Under the pieces are notes generated by a model, which saw only the letters and a program-made list of their open reading frames with translations, did not search any database and had not been told where the DNA came from. From the NCBI GenBank assembly GCA_002421645.1, contig DIST01000025.1, forward strand, positions 1 through 19,061: a stretch of DNA of 19,061 nt, written 5' to 3'. Below are positions 14,015 to 19,061 of this stretch, in pieces; positions within the stretch are counted from its first letter, which is position 1, and each line of letters begins with the position of its first letter. The stretch comes from Flavobacterium sp. UBA6203 (lineage in GTDB: Bacteria; Bacteroidota; Bacteroidia; Flavobacteriales; Flavobacteriaceae). The translations under genes and the position numbers were made by a program.

Positions 14015-15939
14015 GAAAAGTAATATTACCTGCCGTAATCATTGTTACATCAATAATTCTGATTGCTCGAATTTTTTACCTTCAGGTAATTGATGAAACT
14101 TTAAAACTGAAATCCGAAAACAATGCCATAAAAAAAGTATTTGATTTTCCGGAACGAGGCTATATCTACGACAGAAATGGTAAGTTATTAGTTGCTAATC
14201 AACCATCATACGATATTATGGTTGTACCTCGAGAAATTAAAGATATTGACACAACTGAATTTTGTTCACTATTACATATAACAAAAGCTGAATTTATAAA
14301 AAAAGTAGAAAAGGCTAGAGTTTATAGTCCAATGTTACCTTCGGTTTTCTTGTCTCAATTGAACAAAGCAGAATATGCAGCTTTTCAAGAAAAAGAACGA
14401 AAATTTGAAGGATTTTACACACAAAAACGCTCTCTTAGGGACTACCAAGTCAACTTTGGTGCAAATATTTTTGGATTTATCAATCAAGTTAACGAAGGTA
14501 TTCTTAAAAAAAACAAATACTACAATAGTGGCGATTTAATAGGAAAACAAGGTGTTGAGCAACAATACGAGGAAGCTTTAAGGGGCATAAAAGGAGTTAA
14601 ATATTTACTTCGCGATAAACACAATAAAATTATTGGCCCTTATAAAAATGGAGAATTTGATACCATTGCACAACAAGGAAAAGATTTGACTTTGACTATT
14701 GATTATGAGCTTCAAAAATATGGAACCGAATTAATGGTTAATAAAAGAGGTGGAATTGTTGCTATTGAACCCAAAACAGGTGAAATTTTAGCTTTAGTTT
14801 CCGCACCAACCTACGACCCTGCTTTGCTTGTAGGAAGGCAACGCTCCAAAAATTATACTGCTTTATATAATGATTCCATTGCCAAACCACTTTATGACAG
14901 AGGGCTTCAGGCTGCATATCCTCCAGGATCTCCGTTTAAAATTATTACTGGTTTAATTGGATTACAAGAAGAAGTTATTGATGAGCAAAGTACTTTTTAC
15001 TGCAATCACGGTGCAAATTTTGGTAGATTCATGGGTTGCCACTGTGGATTACACACTTTACAGTTAAATAATGGTATTTACAAATCGTGTAATAGTTATT
15101 TTGGAAACACTTACAAAAGAACCATTGAAAAATATAAAGATTCGTATTATAGCGTAGACAATTGGGCAAACCATGTGAAAAGTTTTGGGTTAGGTCAATT
15201 TTTAGGAACCGATATGCCAATCGGAAGCAAAGGATTAGTTCCTTCATCTAAAATGTATAAAAAATGGTATAACGGTGCAAAAATTAGAAGTTCTTACATA
15301 ATTTCTAATGCTATCGGACAAGGTGAAGTTTTAACGTCACCCATTCAACTTGCAAATATGATGGCTGCAGTTGCTAATAGAGGTTATTATTTTACACCTC
15401 ATATTGTTAAAAATATCAAAGACCAAAAACTCGACAAAAAATTTGTAACCAAACACTATACCACTATAGATAAACAATATTATGAACCTGTAATACAAGG
15501 ATTAGAAGACGTATATAATTATGGAACCGCTGCAGGGTTTAGAGTAGAGGGAATGAAAATTTGTGGTAAGACGGGAACAGCAGAAAACAAAATTAGAGTT
15601 GCTGGTAAGACTTATCAATTAAAAGACCACTCTATTTTTGTGGCTTTTGCACCAAGAGATAACCCTAAAATCGCTTTAGCAGTATTTATTGAAAATTCGG
15701 GATATGGTGCCACATGGGCTGGTCCAATTGCCACATTAATGTTAGAAAAATACATTAATGGAACTATTTCAAGAAAAGATTTAGAAACAAGAATGTTAAA
15801 TGGAAGTCTTGAAGCAGAATATCAAAAAATAGAAAATATCATTTTTCAAAGAAGAACAGAACCAACAAAAGTTCGAGATTCAATAGAAAAAACAAATATA
15901 GAAATTGGAGAAGCCAAAAAAGAAGAAGAACAAGCTTAA
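14011..15939 (+). CDS. mrdA: Penicillin-binding protein 2, elongation-specific transpeptidase
   Basis: PBP2 cross-links new peptidoglycan during elongation, with RodA as the glycosyltransferase. The 642-residue class B protein has an N-terminal membrane anchor (about 4-25), a pedestal domain containing the RGYIYDRNGKLLVAN signature (49-63), and a transpeptidase domain with all three active-site motifs: S307-x-x-K310 in PPGSPFK, S359-C-N361 in KSCNSYF, and K520-T-G in CGKTGTAEN. Between the first two motifs lies a cluster of cysteines and histidines (C331, H333, C343, H344, C345, H348), at about the place where E. coli PBP2 is reported to bind zinc; metal binding here is inferred. The C-terminus is a charged tail (KKEEEQA). 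The gene overlaps mreD by four bases and rodA by one. Start codon choice is fixed by the ATGA overlap and the hydrophobic anchor that follows. Confidence 0.97.
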   Translation: MRKVILPAVIIVTSIILIARIFYLQVIDETLKLKSENNAIKKVFDFPERGYIYDRNGKLLVANQPSYDIMVVPREIKDIDTTEFCSLLHITKAEFIKKVEKARVYSPMLPSVFLSQLNKAEYAAFQEKERKFEGFYTQKRSLRDYQVNFGANIFGFINQVNEGILKKNKYYNSGDLIGKQGVEQQYEEALRGIKGVKYLLRDKHNKIIGPYKNGEFDTIAQQGKDLTLTIDYELQKYGTELMVNKRGGIVAIEPKTGEILALVSAPTYDPALLVGRQRSKNYTALYNDSIAKPLYDRGLQAAYPPGSPFKIITGLIGLQEEVIDEQSTFYCNHGANFGRFMGCHCGLHTLQLNNGIYKSCNSYFGNTYKRTIEKYKDSYYSVDNWANHVKSFGLGQFLGTDMPIGSKGLVPSSKMYKKWYNGAKIRSSYIISNAIGQGEVLTSPIQLANMMAAVANRGYYFTPHIVKNIKDQKLDKKFVTKHYTTIDKQYYEPVIQGLEDVYNYGTAAGFRVEGMKICGKTGTAENKIRVAGKTYQLKDHSIFVAFAPRDNPKIALAVFIENSGYGATWAGPIATLMLEKYINGTISRKDLETRMLNGSLEAEYQKIENIIFQRRTEPTKVRDSIEKTNIEIGEAKKEEEQA

Positions 15940-17195
15940 TGAGAAATCAAAGTGTAGGAAATAGAATAGACTATATTGCTGTATTACTTTACATTGTATT
16001 AGTAATTATGGGTTGGATGACTATTTATTCAGCTTCATTACCTTTAGAGGAAACTTCAATATTTGATATCACTCAAATTTATGGACGGCAAATGCTTTTC
16101 ATTGGACTTACCATTCCTTTGATTTTTATAATTCTATTTACTGATGCCAAAATTTTTGAACGACTATCATTTGTGTTTTATGGAATTGGTATAATTCTTT
16201 TATTAGGATTATTTGTATTTGGAGTAACCAAAAAAGGACAAACCAATTGGTATCAATTTGGCGGATTTGGGTTTCAGCCTTCTGAATTTGTAAAAACTGC
16301 AACAGCCTTACTACTCGCAAAATACTTGAGCTATTCACAAATTAACTTAAAATATACGAAACATCAAATAGTTGGTTTAGCTATAATTGGACTTCCAGTA
16401 CTATTAATCTTGATGCAACCCGATGCAGGAAGTGCAATGATTTTTATTTCACTTATTTTTGTTTTAAACAGAGAAGGATTACCTAGTTGGTATTTTTTTT
16501 CAGGCATAATTGCCATTGCGTTATTCTTTTTAGCATTAGTAATACAGCCTGTGTATTTAATTGCTGTTATTTTTATAATAATGATTATTCATTATATTTT
16601 TAATAGAAGTATTTCTAGAAATCCTATTGTTTATGGATTGCTTTTTTTAGTAATGGCTGGATTTGCTTTCTCTGTAAGTTATGTATACGATAGTGTTTTA
16701 GAGCCCCATCAAAAAGACCGAATTAACGTTTTGATTGGTGATGATGTGGACATGAAAAAAGAAGGTTACAACCTAAATCAATCGATGATTGCAATTGGAT
16801 CTGGAGGTTTATTTGGAAAAGGATATTTAGAAGGAACACAAACTAAAGGTGGTTTTGTACCCGAACAACATACCGATTATATTTTTACAACTGTTGGTGA
16901 AGAATGGGGGTTTTTAGGAAGTTTAACCGTAATTTTATTATTTGTTGCGCTCTTTTTAAGAATAATTTATTTGGCAGAAAACCAGAAAACCAAATTTAGC
17001 AGGGTTTATGGTTATTGTGTTGCAACTTATTTATTTACGCATTTTTTTGTAAATATTGCCATGTTGATAAAGTTGTTTCCAACAATTGGTGTACCGCTTC
17101 CTTTTTTCTCTTATGGAGGTTCAAGTTTATGGGCGTTTACAATATTACTATTTATCTTTATTAAGCTAGATGCAAATAAAGTAAATGAATGGTAA
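15939..17195 (+). CDS. rodA: SEDS peptidoglycan glycosyltransferase RodA
   Basis: RodA polymerises glycan strands from lipid II during cell elongation, paired with PBP2. The 418-residue protein has about ten transmembrane helices. SEDS signatures are present: FGFQPSEFVK (110-119) with the conserved E116, LMQPDAGSA (158-166), the extracellular loop RINVLIGDDVDMKKEGYNLN leading to SMIAIGSGGLFGKG, the catalytic aspartate D313 in VPEQHTDYIF, and near the C-terminus GVPLPFFSYGGSS. The order mreBCD-mrdA and the one-base TAATG overlap with mrdA make RodA the right call over its division paralogue FtsW. It is the last gene of the operon and is followed by a strong terminator. Confidence 0.97.
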   Translation: MRNQSVGNRIDYIAVLLYIVLVIMGWMTIYSASLPLEETSIFDITQIYGRQMLFIGLTIPLIFIILFTDAKIFERLSFVFYGIGIILLLGLFVFGVTKKGQTNWYQFGGFGFQPSEFVKTATALLLAKYLSYSQINLKYTKHQIVGLAIIGLPVLLILMQPDAGSAMIFISLIFVLNREGLPSWYFFSGIIAIALFFLALVIQPVYLIAVIFIIMIIHYIFNRSISRNPIVYGLLFLVMAGFAFSVSYVYDSVLEPHQKDRINVLIGDDVDMKKEGYNLNQSMIAIGSGGLFGKGYLEGTQTKGGFVPEQHTDYIFTTVGEEWGFLGSLTVILLFVALFLRIIYLAENQKTKFSRVYGYCVATYLFTHFFVNIAMLIKLFPTIGVPLPFFSYGGSSLWAFTILLFIFIKLDANKVNEW

Positions 17196-17246
17196 AACAC
17201 CTCCTCCTTTGATTTGTTTTATTAAATCGAGTATACCAGAAGAATA

Positions 17247-17276
17247 TAATAAAAGCCCCAATTGGGGCTTTTATTA
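17247..17276. terminator. Bidirectional terminator between rodA and prc
   Basis: A perfect inverted repeat: AATAAAAGCCCC (17248-17259), AATT, GGGGCTTTTATT (17264-17275), plus one more T-A pair outside. It carries A/T tracts on both sides, so it works in either direction. The prc stop codon (17274-17276) lies within the stem. Confidence 0.92.
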
Positions 17277-19061
17277 ATTCATACTTAATTTTTGGTAAAA
17301 ACCTTTTCCTTTAGTTAAAGATTTCATATCAGAAATCACATTTAAAGTTTCTTCGAGATAAATATCTTTTTGCATTTCTTCATGCCAACGTTCTCTTTTT
17401 TGTTTAAGTAGAGTATCCTTTTCAAACAAAGCAATCTCATCTGGCAATGAATGAAAAACGTATTGATTCTTGTATTCAGAAATCACTTTAAATTTTTTAA
17501 TTTTAAGATCGGTTTGATCTATTTCTTTTTTAAAATCAATCAAATTTAAACTAAAATCATTTTCATCTTTGCGTTCAAAAATCCATTTCGCATTCTCATT
17601 AATTAAATTAAATGTAGGATTAGATGCAATTCTCTTCTTACTATTTGCAATCACATTATCATAACTAACACTTAACGGTTGATATTTTGCAGGTGCAATT
17701 TTATCCCATGGCAAGGCGCTTTCTTCATCACGTTCACCCATATCTAGGTAGGAAAAACGATCAGGAAAGACAATATCACTTTTTACTCCTTCACGTTGTG
17801 TAGAACCTCCATTAATTCTGTAAAACTTCTGAATAGTTGTTTTCAAAGCTCCTAGATCTCCGTATGAATTACCTCTTATAAACTGATTTAAATCAATTAC
17901 ATTTTGAACTGTACCTTTTCCGTAAGAATGCTTACTTCCCACAACGATACCTCTTTTATAATCTTGAATTGCTGCAGCAAAAATTTCAGATGCTGAAGCA
18001 GAAAAATTATTAATCATAACCACTAACGGGCCATCATATTGAACTCTTGAATCTTTGTCAGGTAAAACTTCTGGATTTCTTCCAGGGGCTTTTACTTGAA
18101 CAATAGGACCTTCTGGAATAAATAAGCCAACCATTTTAACTACGGTTTCCAACGAACCTCCTCCATTATCACGTAAATCCATGATAAGTCCTTCTATATT
18201 TTGGGCTTTTAATTTTTCAATTTCAGCAGCCACATCTTTGAAAGCATCACGATTTTCTTTATTTTCAAAACTAATATAAAATTTAGGCAAATAAATAACA
18301 CCATACTTTTTACCTGCTTTTTCAACAATACTAGATTTTGCAAAAGTTTCTTCGGTTTCAACTTCATCTCGAATTATTGAAATAACTTTGATGGTACCAT
18401 CAACTTTTTTAACTGTTAAACGAACTTCAGTTCCTTTTGGACCTTTGATTTTTTTTACCACATCATCTAAACGCATCCCAGCTATATCCAATGGTTCTTC
18501 TTTACCTTGACCAACTTTTAAGATTAAATCTCCTGCTTCTAATTCTTTTCCTCTCCAAGCTGGACCACCAGATATAAGTTCTGAAACCTCAACTGCATCA
18601 TTTTTCTTTTGTAAGCGAGCGCCAATTCCTTGAAAAGTCCCGCTCATACTTACATCAAATTTCTCTTTATCATCTGGAGAAAAATAAAAAGTATGAGGGT
18701 CAAAGCGCTCTACTATTGAATTTAAAAAAATAGCAAACCAATCATCTCTATCTAACTCCTTCTCTACAAAATCAAAATACTCATTCAATGATTTTAATGA
18801 ATTTTCACGAACTTCTTTCTCTAAAGTTTCAAATGATTTTAATTCATATTTAGAATCATCTTTCTTCTTATCTTCTTCTAGTTTTTGTTTATCAGTAATA
18901 GAAGATAAAGCTGATAATTTTAATTGTTTTCTCCATCTATGTTCAAGATCTGATTTACTTTCACAGAATGGAAGTTTATCATAATCAACATTAATATATT
19001 CTTTAACAGTAAAATCAAAAGGATTCTCTAGAATATTCTCATAAATAGCTCTAGATTCTTT
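17274..19061 (-). CDS. prc: Carboxy-terminal processing (tail-specific) protease, N-terminus outside the window
   Basis: The minus-strand frame is open to the window edge, so the TTG at 18788 is an internal leucine and not the start. 595 residues are visible; E. coli Prc has 682, so the signal peptide and part of the N-terminal domain are missing. This S41 periplasmic protease degrades or trims proteins from their C-termini. Visible parts in order: a charged helical N-terminal domain (DLEHRWRKQLK), a PDZ domain from about GIGARLQKKNDAVEVSELIS to VRLTVKKVDG, and the protease core with MDLRDNGGGS. The catalytic serine is the middle one of SASASE (codon 17994-17996), and the general-base lysine is in YGKGTVQ (codon 17916-17918), as in the E. 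coli Ser-Lys dyad. A C-terminal helical region (about the last 130 residues) matches the long Prc form. Convergent with rodA. Confidence 0.95.
   Translation of the reverse strand, partial: KESRAIYENILENPFDFTVKEYINVDYDKLPFCESKSDLEHRWRKQLKLSALSSITDKQKLEEDKKKDDSKYELKSFETLEKEVRENSLKSLNEYFDFVEKELDRDDWFAIFLNSIVERFDPHTFYFSPDDKEKFDVSMSGTFQGIGARLQKKNDAVEVSELISGGPAWRGKELEAGDLILKVGQGKEEPLDIAGMRLDDVVKKIKGPKGTEVRLTVKKVDGTIKVISIIRDEVETEETFAKSSIVEKAGKKYGVIYLPKFYISFENKENRDAFKDVAAEIEKLKAQNIEGLIMDLRDNGGGSLETVVKMVGLFIPEGPIVQVKAPGRNPEVLPDKDSRVQYDGPLVVMINNFSASASEIFAAAIQDYKRGIVVGSKHSYGKGTVQNVIDLNQFIRGNSYGDLGALKTTIQKFYRINGGSTQREGVKSDIVFPDRFSYLDMGERDEESALPWDKIAPAKYQPLSVSYDNVIANSKKRIASNPTFNLINENAKWIFERKDENDFSLNLIDFKKEIDQTDLKIKKFKVISEYKNQYVFHSLPDEIALFEKDTLLKQKRERWHEEMQKDIYLEETLNVISDMKSLTKGKGFYQKLSMN

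Noticed and set aside
18786..18788. TTG as the start of the prc gene
   Set aside because: The frame stays open to base 19061 and encodes the expected charged helical N-terminal domain, so the start lies beyond the window.

Overview
This window is AT-rich DNA from a member of the Bacteroidota, most likely a Flavobacteriaceae species close to Flavobacterium. The gene content points there: a TamL-type outer-membrane assembly lipoprotein beside fbaA, a flavobacterial AccD lacking the usual zinc ribbon, and an mreBCD-mrdA-rodA cluster. The promoters agree. Five intergenic regions carry the Bacteroidota -7 box TAnnTTTG, and two of these also have a TTTG -33 box. Start codons lack strong Shine-Dalgarno sequences. 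The window is ordinary chromosome, mostly core genes, with one accessory-looking gene. I found no tRNA, rRNA, CRISPR array, prophage or insertion sequence.

Layout, left to right. Positions 1-2345 hold the end of a tamL-like gene cut by the window edge. It is followed on the same strand by fbaA (class II fructose-bisphosphate aldolase) and accD (carboxyltransferase beta subunit). Two oppositely oriented arrays of 7-bp repeats lie between fbaA and accD. A bidirectional terminator at 4436-4480 ends this block. Three minus-strand genes follow, in transcription order: a MacB/FtsX-type permease, a small membrane-anchored protein of unknown function with a TTG start, and a TonB-dependent outer-membrane receptor. 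The last two probably form a transcription unit whose promoter overlaps a perfect palindrome. From 8764 to 9816 there is a self-contained cassette with its own promoter and terminator. It encodes an orphan PD-(D/E)xK nuclease related to the N-terminal domain of type I restriction R subunits.

Next come purH, with a clear promoter and an unusual roughly 90-nt leader containing a GC-rich island, and the elongasome operon mreB-mreC-mreD-mrdA-rodA (11641-17195). The four downstream genes of that operon are spaced 10, 0, -4 and -1 bp from their predecessors. These five proteins form the Rod complex: MreB filaments, the MreC/MreD scaffold, PBP2 transpeptidase and RodA glycosyltransferase, which together build the side wall during elongation. 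A perfect palindromic terminator separates rodA from a convergent prc/ctp protease gene whose N-terminal end lies beyond the window.

The window does not contain an obviously new multi-gene system. The most notable items are the orphan nuclease cassette, the small protein paired with the TonB receptor behind a palindromic promoter, the heptamer arrays, the purH leader and the zinc-less AccD.
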